Shown: piece by piece, positions 34,507 through 44,002 of the stretch
How positions within the stretch are numbered: the stretch's first letter is position 1
How the letters are laid out: each line of letters begins with the position of its first letter
From: Reichenbachiella sp.
GTDB lineage: Bacteria > Bacteroidota > Bacteroidia > Cytophagales > Cyclobacteriaceae
Direction of reading: 5' to 3'
Assembly (NCBI RefSeq): GCF_033344935.1
Contig: NZ_JAWPMM010000001.1
Coordinates: 2,218,001-2,282,000 of the forward strand
Length of the DNA stretch: 64,000 nt
The notes under the pieces: model-generated
The model's input: the letters and a program-made list of their open reading frames with translations, nothing else
What the model was told of the DNA's origin: nothing
Database searches by the model: none
Translations under genes and position numbers: made by a program

Positions 34507-36123
34507 CTATACTAGCTCTTGCACTTTTGGTGCTCCTTCTAGGATTTCCTCATTGGCATACTCTTCAAATTTTTCGAAGTTTTCATTGAATTGAGTGGCC
34601 AGTTTTTCAGTCTGAATATCAAATGCATTTTTATCTTTCCATGTGATTCTAGGGTCTAGTATTTCATCTGGAACGTTCGGCACTTGAAGAGGTATCTGTA
34701 ATCCAAATACAGGTTGTTTGAAGAACTCAACATCATCAAGCGCACCAGTCAATGCAGCCGTAATCATAGCTCTGGTATATTTCAATTTAATTCTGTTGCC
34801 AGTACCATATGCGCCACCAGACCAGCCGGTATTGATCAACCAAATATTGACACCATGCTTCACCATTTTCTCTCCAAGCAATTCAGCATATTTTGTTGGA
34901 TGAAGTGGCATAAACGGTGCGCCAAAACAAGCAGAGAATACACTGACTGGTTCGGTTATTCCAGCTTCCGTTCCAGCTACTTTGGCTGTATAGCCAGAGA
35001 TGAAATGATACATGGCCTGACCGACAGTTAATTTAGATATAGGAGGCAGTACACCGTTGGCGTCGCAAGTCAAGAAGAAAATGTTTTTTGGAATGCCTCC
35101 CACAGAAGGTGTTACGGCATTTTTCACATTTTTCAATGGATAAGATACGCGAGTGTTTTCCGTGATGCTACTGTCTTCATAATTCACCGTATTAGTCCCT
35201 GGGAAAAATTTAGTGTTTTCCAGAATAGCTCCAAACTTAATAGCATCCCAGATTTCAGGTTCTTTTTCCTGTGTTAAATCAATGGTTTTCGCATAACATC
35301 CTCCTTCGAAGTTGAATATGCCATCATCTGTCCAACCGTGTTCGTCATCGCCAATCAATAGCCTGTTGGGATCAGCAGATAAAGTGGTTTTGCCTGTGCC
35401 AGATAAGCCGAAAAATACGGCACTATCGTTTTCCTCTTTTCCAATGTTTGCGCTGCAGTGCATAGAAAGCACATGCTCTTTTTCTGGTAGAAGAAAATTC
35501 AAAACTGAGAAGATTCCTTTTTTAGTTTCTCCTGTATAAGCGGTTCCACCTACAATAATGATTTTTTTAGTGAAATTTACGATGGCGAAGTTTTTTTGAC
35601 GTGTACCATCCACTTCAGGATCCGCATAAAATTCTGGAACCGCAAGCACAGTAAATTCAGGGTGGAAGTCTGATAAGTCTTCATTTTGAGGTTGGATAAA
35701 CATATTGTAACAAAACAAATTATGAGAAGCCTGAGTGTCTATCACTCTTAATTTCATCCTATACTTCTCATCCGCTCCTGCAAATGCATCTCTTACATAG
35801 AGAATTTTGTCGCCCAGAGATTTGATCATTTTATTGTATAGAGCATCAAATTTGTCCTCGTCAAATGAGATATTGATGTCTCCCCACCATACTGTATTTT
35901 CAGTGATTCTGTCTTTTACGATATATCGATCTTTTGGAGAACGACCGGTAAACTTTCCTGTATTTACCATCAAGGCTCCAGTATCAGACAATACACCTTC
36001 ACCATTTTTTAGAGCTTCTGTGATTAATTCGGCTGGAGCGAGATTCCAGAGCACACCTTTCACATTAGTAAGTCCAAGACCTACCATGTCTTCCATCAGG
36101 GATTTTAAATTGGTTGTTTTCAT
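34507..36123 (-). CDS. pckA: Phosphoenolpyruvate carboxykinase (ATP)
   Basis: The 538-residue enzyme converts oxaloacetate and ATP to phosphoenolpyruvate, the entry to gluconeogenesis. The ATP-type signature is clear: FFGLSGTGKTTLSADPNRLLIGDDEHGW (P-loop and metal site, about 237-264), GRSPKDRYIVKD near the N-terminus, and GWSGGAYGTGNRIKLKYTRAMI. Length equals E. coli Pck. It is transcribed alone; the divergent dicarboxylate transporter operon begins about 215 bases away, which fits joint use of C4-dicarboxylates as carbon source, though coordinated control is inference. Confidence 0.97.
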   Translation of the reverse strand: MKTTNLKSLMEDMVGLGLTNVKGVLWNLAPAELITEALKNGEGVLSDTGALMVNTGKFTGRSPKDRYIVKDRITENTVWWGDINISFDEDKFDALYNKMIKSLGDKILYVRDAFAGADEKYRMKLRVIDTQASHNLFCYNMFIQPQNEDLSDFHPEFTVLAVPEFYADPEVDGTRQKNFAIVNFTKKIIIVGGTAYTGETKKGIFSVLNFLLPEKEHVLSMHCSANIGKEENDSAVFFGLSGTGKTTLSADPNRLLIGDDEHGWTDDGIFNFEGGCYAKTIDLTQEKEPEIWDAIKFGAILENTKFFPGTNTVNYEDSSITENTRVSYPLKNVKNAVTPSVGGIPKNIFFLTCDANGVLPPISKLTVGQAMYHFISGYTAKVAGTEAGITEPVSVFSACFGAPFMPLHPTKYAELLGEKMVKHGVNIWLINTGWSGGAYGTGNRIKLKYTRAMITAALTGALDDVEFFKQPVFGLQIPLQVPNVPDEILDPRITWKDKNAFDIQTEKLATQFNENFEKFEEYANEEILEGAPKVQELV

Positions 36124-36338
36124 TTTATTGAAATTTGAAATGTAACTGAATAGATTATTTTCAATCCTTACAATTGATGTCTTCTCAGTCTTGGGCGTTG
36201 TTTTGCTGTATTAAAGGGAGTGTATTTTTATTTGATTACAACTGACGAGAATCAGTATTTATAGTGCTTTTAGTCACTCTGTTGACCTGGTATGAGATTT
36301 AGTTTTACCCTTGAAATTCAATCTCAAACACCAATACA

Positions 36339-37757
36339 GTGATTAACAACAGATTAAAAATTATCACGAGTCTGGTAGTGCCAGCTGTGATAATTGCAAC
36401 ACCCCGAGAATGGTTTCAAATTGATCATCTTACTGTAATTGAGCATAGGGTGATTGCCTTATTTTTTTTAGCGGCTATGCTTTGGATTACTGAAGCGATA
36501 CCTATTTATGCTACTTCGATTCTAATAATTGTTTTGGAGTTGATTACCATTTCTAGCTCTGGTATTAATGTTTTAATTGTCCAATCAGGAACGGCTGAGT
36601 TTGGAGAAGTTATTCCTTACAAAGCAATCATGAGTACCTTTTCTTCACCCATCATCCTATTGTTTTTAGGAGGTTTCTTTTTGGCCATGGCTTCGACTAA
36701 ATATCGCCTGGATCAAAACTTGGCAAGGGTGCTACTGAAGCCATTCGGGAATCGTCCGGCCTATATTATAATGGGTTTGATGATCATCACGGCCCTTTTT
36801 TCTATGTTTATGAGTAATACGGCAACCACGGCTATGATGCTCTCCATCATCGCTCCAGTGCTTTTTTGCTTTGATCAAAATGATCGAGGAAAAATTGCAT
36901 TGGCATTGTGTATTCCTTTGGCTGCCAATATCGGCGGGCTAGGAACGCCAATTGGCACACCACCAAATGCTCTGGCTCTTAAATATCTAACTGGAGTGGA
37001 TTATATCGGATTTGGACAATGGATGAGCTTTGGCGTGCCTTTTGTGATCGTCCTTCTCTCCATATCTTGGGTACTATTATTAAAAATATTCCCTTCTAGT
37101 ACAAAGGAAATCAAGCTCGATATTCAGGGAGAATTTTCAAAGACTCCAAAGGCTTTAGTAGTTTATGCTACTTTTTGCCTGACTATCCTACTATGGCTAT
37201 TTGATTTTGTACATGGAATGAACTCATATACGGTGGCACTGATTCCTGTGGGTGTATTTCTGTCTTTTAATATTATTACGAAAGAAGACCTTAAGAAAAT
37301 CAATTGGGATGTTTTATGGCTTGTTTCAGGTGGTATAGCATTAGGGCTAGCGCTTGGCGAAAGTGGTCTGGCCGAACATGTAGTGGCCAGCATACCATTT
37401 GATGTATTTTCTCCATTAGTTATTATCGGTCTGACAGCTTTTTTGGCGGCGCTCATGGCTAATTTCATGTCCAACACAGCTACCGCCAATTTGTTGCTTC
37501 CAATCATTGCGACCATTGGGACTACAGTACTAAGCCTCGAGCCTTTAGGAGGGTCTAAAATGTTGATTCTGGGAACCACACTAGCAGCTTCCCTGGGCAT
37601 GGCATTACCTATTAGTACACCTCCCAATGCATTAGCACATGCTACGGGCATAATAGAAACGAAAGACATGCTAAGAGTGGGAGTACTGGTTGGGGGAGTT
37701 GGTTTAGTGTTGGTTTTTGCGCTGCTATACATTCTTAAAACAGTAAACTTCTTGTGA
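36339..37757 (+). CDS. SLC13/DASS-family sodium:dicarboxylate symporter
   Basis: A 472-residue membrane protein of the divalent anion:Na+ symporter family. It has repeated Na+/substrate signatures: MFMSNTATTAMMLSIIAPV (about 150-168) and ANFMSNTATANLLLPI (about 370-385), each followed by a proline-rich hairpin (GTPIGTPPNALALKY, PISTPPNALAHA). It should import succinate, fumarate, malate or a related anion. The start is a GTG; no in-frame ATG precedes the first membrane segment. It opens an operon with a histidine kinase, response regulator and porin, the next gene overlapping its stop by TGATG. Confidence 0.9.
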   Translation: MINNRLKIITSLVVPAVIIATPREWFQIDHLTVIEHRVIALFFLAAMLWITEAIPIYATSILIIVLELITISSSGINVLIVQSGTAEFGEVIPYKAIMSTFSSPIILLFLGGFFLAMASTKYRLDQNLARVLLKPFGNRPAYIIMGLMIITALFSMFMSNTATTAMMLSIIAPVLFCFDQNDRGKIALALCIPLAANIGGLGTPIGTPPNALALKYLTGVDYIGFGQWMSFGVPFVIVLLSISWVLLLKIFPSSTKEIKLDIQGEFSKTPKALVVYATFCLTILLWLFDFVHGMNSYTVALIPVGVFLSFNIITKEDLKKINWDVLWLVSGGIALGLALGESGLAEHVVASIPFDVFSPLVIIGLTAFLAALMANFMSNTATANLLLPIIATIGTTVLSLEPLGGSKMLILGTTLAASLGMALPISTPPNALAHATGIIETKDMLRVGVLVGGVGLVLVFALLYILKTVNFL

Positions 37758-39136
37758 TGATAGACTTTCATAAACAAAAATTAGCACTGGCTGATCTGAC
37801 TGATTTGAATTGGTTGAAACAGCGATTCTTTGTTTATCCGGACCAACGAATAAAAGTGAAAACGGGCGAGGTAATCATTAGACAAGAAGAAGTAAATGAA
37901 AAGATGTATTTCATGGAGAGTGGAAGTACGTCCGGGTATTTCAAACCTGAAGAAGGAGAGGAGTTTAAAGTTTTTTCTACTGGCACCAATATGATGGTAG
38001 GGTTGTATAGTTTTTTCTCCCATGATCATCGCAGTTATACCACGGTTAAAGCGGATGAAGATACGGTCGTCCTTTATGTAAGCCGGGATCAGCTACCAGA
38101 AAAAAATAGTCCGGAATATGGGCTGTTTTTAGAACACATTCTCCCTGTAATTGTTAATGAGATTTATCTACGTCAGATGCTTATGATCAATAGTGTATCT
38201 GAGAAGGAATCCGTTTTGAAGAAGCTAATGGAGAGTGAGAAAATGGCTACCCTGGGACAATTGGCTGCCGGGCTTGCCCATGAGTTGAATAATGCGGCCA
38301 GTGTCATTCAGAGCAAAGCAGAATGGATTACCGAACACATGAAAGATTATATGGAGCAAAAAGACTCCAAAGGACTATATCCTTATTTTTTGAGATCTCT
38401 TGAAAAAGGACAAACAAAGTCGAGTGTCGAGGTTCGTACCAGAAAAGAAAAGATAAAAGAGCTGATCGGAGTACAGGAAAATGCAGCTAAGAAATTGGCA
38501 AAAATGAACCTTACCGATGAAGAATTAATGATGATTAACCAGAAGGCTGATTCAGGTATCATTGATAGATTAGGGAATTATTGGGAGGCTGGCTTGGCCT
38601 TGCACGACATCAATATTGCTGCTTCACATACTACTCATGTGGTTCAGTCTATCAAAGAATTGGGAGCTGCCAACAGAAGGGAACATCAGAATTTTAGTTT
38701 GCTTTCTTCTATTGAAAAAGCGCATTCACTTCTAACCAATCAGCTGAAGCATATTGAAACAAGCATTGAAGTGCATGAAGACATTAAGATTAATGGAAAA
38801 GAAGGAGACTTTATTCAGGTATGGGTCAACCTTATCAAGAATGCAGCAGAGGTATTAAATACAAAACAACCACAAAGCCCACAAATCATAATAGAGGCTA
38901 GTAAAAAGGGAAGTTTACTTCATGTGTCCATTAAGGATAATGGAGGAGGGATAGAAGAGTCTGAGCAGAGTAAAATCTTCCAACCGAGCTATACCACCAA
39001 AGTTAGTGGTCTATCCTTTGGGCTTGGCTTAGGCTTGTCCATTGTACAAAAGATCTTGTCGAGTTATGAAGGTCAAATACAACTGACTTGCCAAGATGAA
39101 TGGACCATTTTTAGTATTCAATTACCTAAACAATAG
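37757..39136 (+). CDS. Soluble histidine kinase with cyclic-nucleotide-binding-like sensor domain
   Basis: The 459-residue kinase has an N-terminal cNMP-binding-like roll (VKTGEVIIRQEEVNEKMYFMESG, about 34-56), a linker, a DHp region with the phosphoacceptor H175 in AAGLAHELNNAASV, an unusual roughly 130-residue insertion, and a HATPase_c domain with VNLIKNAAEV (N box), DNGGGIEE (G1) and FGLGLGLSIV (G2). No membrane segments are visible, so it senses a cytoplasmic signal. The start ATG lies in the TGATG overlap with the transporter; a GTG one codon upstream is less likely. A response regulator follows. Confidence 0.9.
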   Translation: MIDFHKQKLALADLTDLNWLKQRFFVYPDQRIKVKTGEVIIRQEEVNEKMYFMESGSTSGYFKPEEGEEFKVFSTGTNMMVGLYSFFSHDHRSYTTVKADEDTVVLYVSRDQLPEKNSPEYGLFLEHILPVIVNEIYLRQMLMINSVSEKESVLKKLMESEKMATLGQLAAGLAHELNNAASVIQSKAEWITEHMKDYMEQKDSKGLYPYFLRSLEKGQTKSSVEVRTRKEKIKELIGVQENAAKKLAKMNLTDEELMMINQKADSGIIDRLGNYWEAGLALHDINIAASHTTHVVQSIKELGAANRREHQNFSLLSSIEKAHSLLTNQLKHIETSIEVHEDIKINGKEGDFIQVWVNLIKNAAEVLNTKQPQSPQIIIEASKKGSLLHVSIKDNGGGIEESEQSKIFQPSYTTKVSGLSFGLGLGLSIVQKILSSYEGQIQLTCQDEWTIFSIQLPKQ

Positions 39137-39137
39137 A

Positions 39138-39620
39138 ATGATGGAAAGGCTTTATATCATCTGTGTTGAAGATCAAAAAGAAGTATTAAACACGATTTCC
39201 GAACAGTTATCACATTTCGAAGAATATGTGACCTTAGAAGAATGCGAGACGGCTAATGAGGCATACGACTTACTTACTGAAATAGAACGCAAGGGTGGAC
39301 AAACAGCTGTTGTAGTTTCAGATCATGTGATGCCAGGTATGACTGGCGTGGAGCTTTTTATAAAACTGAAATCAGACAGTAGGTTTGAAGGTATTAAAAA
39401 AGTGTTGCTCACCGGGCAAGCTACTCATGCGGATACGATTGACGCCATTAATAAAGCTCAGATAGACTTTTATATTGAAAAGCCATGGCAATCTGATACG
39501 CTTCTGGAGAAGGTAAGTATTCTCCTTACCAGATATATTGTTGAAACTGGTTTGGCATATGAGCCATTTGCACCCGTTCTACACAAACAGACACTTTTTG
39601 ATCTATTGAAAGGACGATGA
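39138..39620 (+). CDS. Single-domain response regulator
   Basis: A 160-residue receiver protein: acidic pocket VEDQKE, phosphoacceptor D62 in VVVSDHVMPGMTGVELF, switch Thr in VLLTGQATH and Lys in FYIEKPW. No DNA-binding output domain follows; about 35 C-terminal residues are unassigned. It therefore acts as a phospho-switch or shuttle rather than a classic transcription factor. I start at the ATG two bases after the kinase stop; the frame extends further up inside the kinase gene. The porin gene starts in its stop (ATGA). Confidence 0.9.
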   Translation: MMERLYIICVEDQKEVLNTISEQLSHFEEYVTLEECETANEAYDLLTEIERKGGQTAVVVSDHVMPGMTGVELFIKLKSDSRFEGIKKVLLTGQATHADTIDAINKAQIDFYIEKPWQSDTLLEKVSILLTRYIVETGLAYEPFAPVLHKQTLFDLLKGR

Positions 39621-40912
39621 AATTATACGCAATCATAGGGTGCTTTTTGATTTCTTACTTTGGTCATCAGGGCGTTGTAGCTAGCCCCAAGGATACCGTC
39701 AATAATCTGACTAAAAATGAAAAAGTGATTATTGGGAATCTTAAGCTTTCAATGTCCGCTCAGCTTTGGCTTAGACATACCGAACTCAATCCAGGATCTC
39801 AAATAGATGGTCTCACGGAGAGTAGTATTACCGATTTATCCATCCGAAGATTTAGAATGGCGCTTCATGGAAATCTGACAGACCGCTTGTATGTGAAAAC
39901 ACAAATTGGCCTCAATAATATGAACTATGTCACTAGCAATGCACAGCTAAAGTTGCTTGATCTGTTGGCTGTTTACCGGCTATCAGATAGATTTTATATC
40001 GGAGGAGGCAAAAATGGCTATACCGGCCCATCAAGATATGCTAGTGTAGCATCTAGTGCTATGCTCGGTGTTGATATTCCCATTTTTGCCTTGAGCACCA
40101 TCAATATCACAGATGATTTGTTGCGAAAGTTGAGTGTATTTGCCAAGGGTGACATTGGTCAGTTAGGTTATCGACTGGTTTTAGCCAAACCCGATCGACC
40201 ACATTTGCCATTGCCTTTGGACTCAACCCCAAAATTCGCTAATGGTGATCCTAAACTGCAGTATTCAGGATATTTCAAATATCAGTTTCTGGAAAAAGAG
40301 GGTATGACTAGTGCCTATATGCCAGGTACATATCATGGTACCAAAAAAGTGCTGAATGTTGGGTTTGGATTTCTTGTACAGGACAAGGCCACCTGGAATA
40401 TGATAAATAATGACACAACCTATTACCGTATGAATCAGTGGGCCATAGACGTGTTTGCAGATTTACCGCTGAATACTCGGAATTCACAATCAGTCACACT
40501 TTATGCAGCATATTTCAATACAGATTTTGGTCCTGAATATATTCGAATGATAGGAACAAATAATTCAGGGATTCAAACCAACAACACGACCATCAATGGG
40601 GCAGGGAATAAATACCCCGCCATAGGAACGGGCCAAGTATATTATCTACAGTTGGGATACCGTGTAGCATTTTCTGGAAGGTTAGAAAAATTGGGAGCCA
40701 TACAGCCTTATTTTAATATGCAGCATGCCAATTACGATGCATTGACAGACCCTATGCGGCTATTTGAATCAGGGGTCAATTTACTTTTTAATGGCCACCG
40801 GTCTAAACTTACTTTTGGCTATCAGAATAGACCAATATATTCATTGGGTGAAGGGAATGCGGTTTCTGAGAGAAAGAATATGTATGTTATCCAATATCAG
40901 TTTAAGCTCTAA
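39617..40912 (+). CDS. Porin-like outer-membrane protein (OprO/OprP type)
   Basis: A 431-residue beta-barrel protein with a signal peptide (LYAIIGCFLISYFGHQGVVA). The first strands show TDLSIRRFRMALHGNLTDRLYVKTQIGLNN and later strands alternate as expected; the final strand ends NMYVIQYQFKL with an aromatic-alternating pattern. It resembles the phosphate-selective porin O/P superfamily of Bacteroidota, whose substrates are diverse. The gene overlaps the response regulator stop by four bases, so an outer-membrane channel is made with the inner-membrane dicarboxylate transporter and its signalling pair. It likely admits the same anion. Confidence 0.8.
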   Translation: MKLYAIIGCFLISYFGHQGVVASPKDTVNNLTKNEKVIIGNLKLSMSAQLWLRHTELNPGSQIDGLTESSITDLSIRRFRMALHGNLTDRLYVKTQIGLNNMNYVTSNAQLKLLDLLAVYRLSDRFYIGGGKNGYTGPSRYASVASSAMLGVDIPIFALSTINITDDLLRKLSVFAKGDIGQLGYRLVLAKPDRPHLPLPLDSTPKFANGDPKLQYSGYFKYQFLEKEGMTSAYMPGTYHGTKKVLNVGFGFLVQDKATWNMINNDTTYYRMNQWAIDVFADLPLNTRNSQSVTLYAAYFNTDFGPEYIRMIGTNNSGIQTNNTTINGAGNKYPAIGTGQVYYLQLGYRVAFSGRLEKLGAIQPYFNMQHANYDALTDPMRLFESGVNLLFNGHRSKLTFGYQNRPIYSLGEGNAVSERKNMYVIQYQFKL

Positions 40913-41029
40913 AGCTCTTAGATTGCTTTAAACACTGATTTATATCATCTCATACATGGGGTGTCCGTCATTTCAATTGCACGTACTAATGACTTACTTG
41001 ATAGAGTAAAACCTTTAGAGCAAATAGTC

Positions 41030-41866
41030 ATGGAAGCAACACTTGAAAAAAACCGAAAAAATGGCCTCCGGAAAAATAGAAAAGAAAGGGGACCTGTAAG
41101 CGAGAAAAAGGAAGTTCATTATGATATAGAACCTGAAGCTCCAGTTTATGAAACCATTGTTCTGAAAGAACAAGATTATGATGAGCTCATGGCCTGGAAG
41201 AGACAAAGAAGAGAAACTCAGGATAACCGGAGTACCATGTTCTTTTTTATTGGGCTGGCACTTGCACTTACTATGGTCATCGTAGCATTCGAATGGAAGT
41301 TTGTAGACGATGCAGTGATAACAGAATTAACCATGGATAATGCAGATTGGGAAGAAATTCAAGACATTCCTCAGACTACTCAGCCACCACCACCTCCGCC
41401 ACAGCAGGTTATTCAGCAACCCGTAATTGTGGAAGTACCTGATGAGGAGATTCTTGAAGAGATTGAAGTGGATATGGATGTTGAGATTACTGAGGACATG
41501 GCGGTAGAGGAAGTGGAATTTGAGATGGTGATTGAGGAAGAAAAGGCGGAAGAAATTTTCATGATCGTAGAGGACAAACCTGAACCTAAAGGTGGGGTAA
41601 AGGCCTTCTATCAATATGTGGCTGAAAATGTTAGATATCCTAATAAAGCCAGAGAAGATAAAATTCAAGGGCGAGTATTTGTTCAATTTGTAGTGAATAG
41701 CAAGGGGCAAATTAGTGATGTTGTAACAGTTAAAGGAATTGGAGGTGGATGCGATGAAGAAGCAGTAAGAATAGTAAGTGCGGCTCCAGATTGGAATCCG
41801 GGCAAGCAACGGGGCAAACCTGTAAGCGTGAGAATGGTGCTCCCAATTACGTTCAAGCTATTTTGA
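41030..41866 (+). CDS. TonB-family protein (energy transducer type)
   Basis: The product of 278 residues has a charged cytoplasmic N-terminus, one membrane segment (MFFFIGLALALTMVIVAF), a periplasmic linker with PPPPPPQQ and a strongly acidic stretch (EEILEEIEVDMDVEITED), and a C-terminal TonB domain (VRYPNKAREDKIQGRVFVQF ... VVTVKGIGGGCDEEAVRIV). TonB couples the proton gradient to outer-membrane transport or, in this branch, may act in other envelope systems. No exbB or exbD is nearby. The ATG at 41030 was chosen; a GTG at 40961 would extend it by 23 residues. Strong terminator follows. Confidence 0.85.
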   Translation: MEATLEKNRKNGLRKNRKERGPVSEKKEVHYDIEPEAPVYETIVLKEQDYDELMAWKRQRRETQDNRSTMFFFIGLALALTMVIVAFEWKFVDDAVITELTMDNADWEEIQDIPQTTQPPPPPPQQVIQQPVIVEVPDEEILEEIEVDMDVEITEDMAVEEVEFEMVIEEEKAEEIFMIVEDKPEPKGGVKAFYQYVAENVRYPNKAREDKIQGRVFVQFVVNSKGQISDVVTVKGIGGGCDEEAVRIVSAAPDWNPGKQRGKPVSVRMVLPITFKLF

Positions 41867-41893
41867 TATGAATTAGTTTCCTACCTGTTCTAC

Positions 41894-41940
41894 AAAGGGT
41901 CATTATCTTAGGATTCCAATGAATTGATAATGACCTTTTT
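41894..41940 (+). terminator. Terminator after the TonB-family gene
   Basis: GGTCATTATC and GATAATGACC pair perfectly around an 18-base loop and are followed by TTTTT. A preceding A-run makes it usable from the convergent TPR gene as well. Confidence 0.8.
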
Positions 41941-41976
41941 GACCAATTAATTTGAGCTTAGTACAGAGCCTTTACA

Positions 41977-43716
41977 CTAAATCGTACTGACAAACTCTTC
42001 AAGCTCTCTGGTGTCTTCGAGTGCTAGCTTTTTCTTGACTCTATACTTCGTCTTAGTGACGCTGTCTGGAGATATGCCGAGTAGATTAGAAATTTCTTTA
42101 GTGGACAAATTAAGCTTCATCAACGCAGTTAATCGCATTTCACTACTGGTTATACTTGGTTGAAGACTTTTGACCTTAGTGAAAAAGTTATCATATACAT
42201 TTTCGAAAATGGCCTTGAATTCCAACCAATCGTCCTCAGTCAAAATGATGGTTTTGGTGAGTTTGTCGATGGTAGCCAACTTTTCATTCTCACATGCAGC
42301 ACTTAACGTAATTTGATTTTCCAGTTGCTCGACGATATGGTTTTTTTCCTGAATGACCTGAACAAAATGCGACAATTGTTGCTCCTTAACCTGAAGCTCT
42401 TTCTTATTCAAGGATAGCTGTGTCTCAGCCATCTTTTTAGCGGACTTTTGCTTTTCTATGGAGTTTTTGAATTGTAATGAAAAGAATATGGCGATCACCA
42501 CGATCAAAACAATAATACCTGCCAATTGAGTCTTCGTTTTTTCATCTATCGCTTTTTGAGCTTCCAACTTCACAATTTCATTTTCTTTCTGAACGGTCTG
42601 GTATTTAGTATCCATTTCCGTGATAATTCTTCGCTTTTCACTGTTGTATCTTTTCCAAAACACTTTGATGTACTTCTTTCCATACTCCGTGCTTTTCTTA
42701 TAGTCTCCTGCACCATAATAGGCTTCTCTCAAATTGCGATAAGCATCTTCTAAGTGTCCCGAATTTTCTAGCTCTTCTCCGATTTCTCGCACTTGCTCAC
42801 CATACGTTATTGATTTGTCGAATTGATTGGTTTCAGCATAAAGTGTGGCATATTCTTTATAGGCATAGGCATTGTGGTTGGGGCTACCGATTCTTTCGCG
42901 CAGGGGTATGCCTAAGTCGAGAAATTTCAGGGCCGAATCATAAAGATGCATGCGGATGTAGGACCTGGCGATATTGGTATAGATTTTAGAAGAATCATAA
43001 GTAGTTAATTCAAAATCACTCAAAACACTTTTGAGTAAATCAATCGATTTTTCCTTTTGCTCAGCCATGTCATAGGCCAATGCCAGATTGGAAAATATTT
43101 GTTTTGGTAATGAATTTTCATAGTCGATACTTTTGCTTAGTTCGAGGGCCCTTTCTAAGTAGGCAATGGCTGACTTACTATCTTTATACTTTCTGTAGGA
43201 ATTTCCAATGGCGTTCAAAAAGGAGGCTGCCTCGATTTTATTGCTGGTGTCTTCTGCAATCTTCAATCCTTTTAAATGCTCTGCCAATGCTTTCTCTTGC
43301 TGCCCAAGGTCGAGATATGCCGACCCTAATATTTTCAAAGGCCACAGAGAAGCTTCTTTATTTCCTGTTTCATCAAAGAGTGAGAGGGCTACTTCTGCAT
43401 AAAGCACTGCCGAATCGTAAATATTTTTCTGGCTGTATAGTGATGCCTTTTGTGCCTTGGCTTTTGCCAACCAAAAGTTGTCCTCTTTTTCATTTGACCA
43501 TGATTCTAATTGATCCGCAAAATGAAAGGCTGAATCCAGGTCCGTTGTGCTGTAGGCTTGAGATAAGTTCAGGAGGGTAGCAGGGCCGCCTTGTTCAGTA
43601 TATACCAGCTCTTTTAAACTATCAATTTCATAACTCGTGGCATTAGAAAAACCAAATGACGAAAGAAATAGAAATGATAAAATGAGGATGGATTGTCTGG
43701 TCAAAAATGAATTCAT
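41977..43716 (-). CDS. TPR-repeat transmembrane regulator with LuxR-type HTH
   Basis: The 579-residue protein is a secreted/anchored sensor: signal peptide (ILILSFLFLSSFGFSNA), about seven TPR repeats (ALAEHLKGLKIAEDTSNKIEA, SAIAYLERALELSKSIDYEN and others), one membrane segment (LAGIIVLIVVIAIFFSLQF, about 400), a coiled coil, and a cytoplasmic HTH (MRLTALMKLNLSTKEISNLLGISPDSVTKTKYRVKKKL). Such TPR-TM-HTH regulators are common in Bacteroidota and are thought to transmit envelope signals directly to DNA. The ATG start at 43716 restores a good signal peptide; a TTG lies upstream. Confidence 0.85.
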   Translation of the reverse strand: MNSFLTRQSILILSFLFLSSFGFSNATSYEIDSLKELVYTEQGGPATLLNLSQAYSTTDLDSAFHFADQLESWSNEKEDNFWLAKAKAQKASLYSQKNIYDSAVLYAEVALSLFDETGNKEASLWPLKILGSAYLDLGQQEKALAEHLKGLKIAEDTSNKIEAASFLNAIGNSYRKYKDSKSAIAYLERALELSKSIDYENSLPKQIFSNLALAYDMAEQKEKSIDLLKSVLSDFELTTYDSSKIYTNIARSYIRMHLYDSALKFLDLGIPLRERIGSPNHNAYAYKEYATLYAETNQFDKSITYGEQVREIGEELENSGHLEDAYRNLREAYYGAGDYKKSTEYGKKYIKVFWKRYNSEKRRIITEMDTKYQTVQKENEIVKLEAQKAIDEKTKTQLAGIIVLIVVIAIFFSLQFKNSIEKQKSAKKMAETQLSLNKKELQVKEQQLSHFVQVIQEKNHIVEQLENQITLSAACENEKLATIDKLTKTIILTEDDWLEFKAIFENVYDNFFTKVKSLQPSITSSEMRLTALMKLNLSTKEISNLLGISPDSVTKTKYRVKKKLALEDTRELEEFVSTI

Positions 43717-44002
43717 AGTTGTGAGTGACAAGCGCTAAAATACTTCTAAGTTTCTAAATAATATGACTTAAGTACAATTTTTTAGAATGGAGGTATCTGA
43801 CACAAAAAAATTGCATTTACCAATACTGTAGAATTGTAAAAATTGCCTCAGCTACTTCAGAAGGCAGTATTTATCCCTTTGTCTGGTTTTTTGTCCTGTC
43901 TCTATTCTCGCTATTTCTTCCTCCTGAAGATAAATTGAATTCATGATTTCTAGTCCGGTAGGAAAAGAGAACCAAATCATGACCAATAAAATCTAAATAC
44001 CA

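Noticed and set aside
39096-39137. Extension of the response regulator into the kinase gene
   Set aside because: Receiver domains start directly with the VEDQ-type strand; the ATG at 39138, two bases after the kinase stop, is sufficient.
43080-43580. 166-codon open frame antisense to the TPR regulator
   Set aside because: The minus-strand frame encodes clear TPR repeats; the antisense frame is cysteine- and tryptophan-rich without family resemblance.
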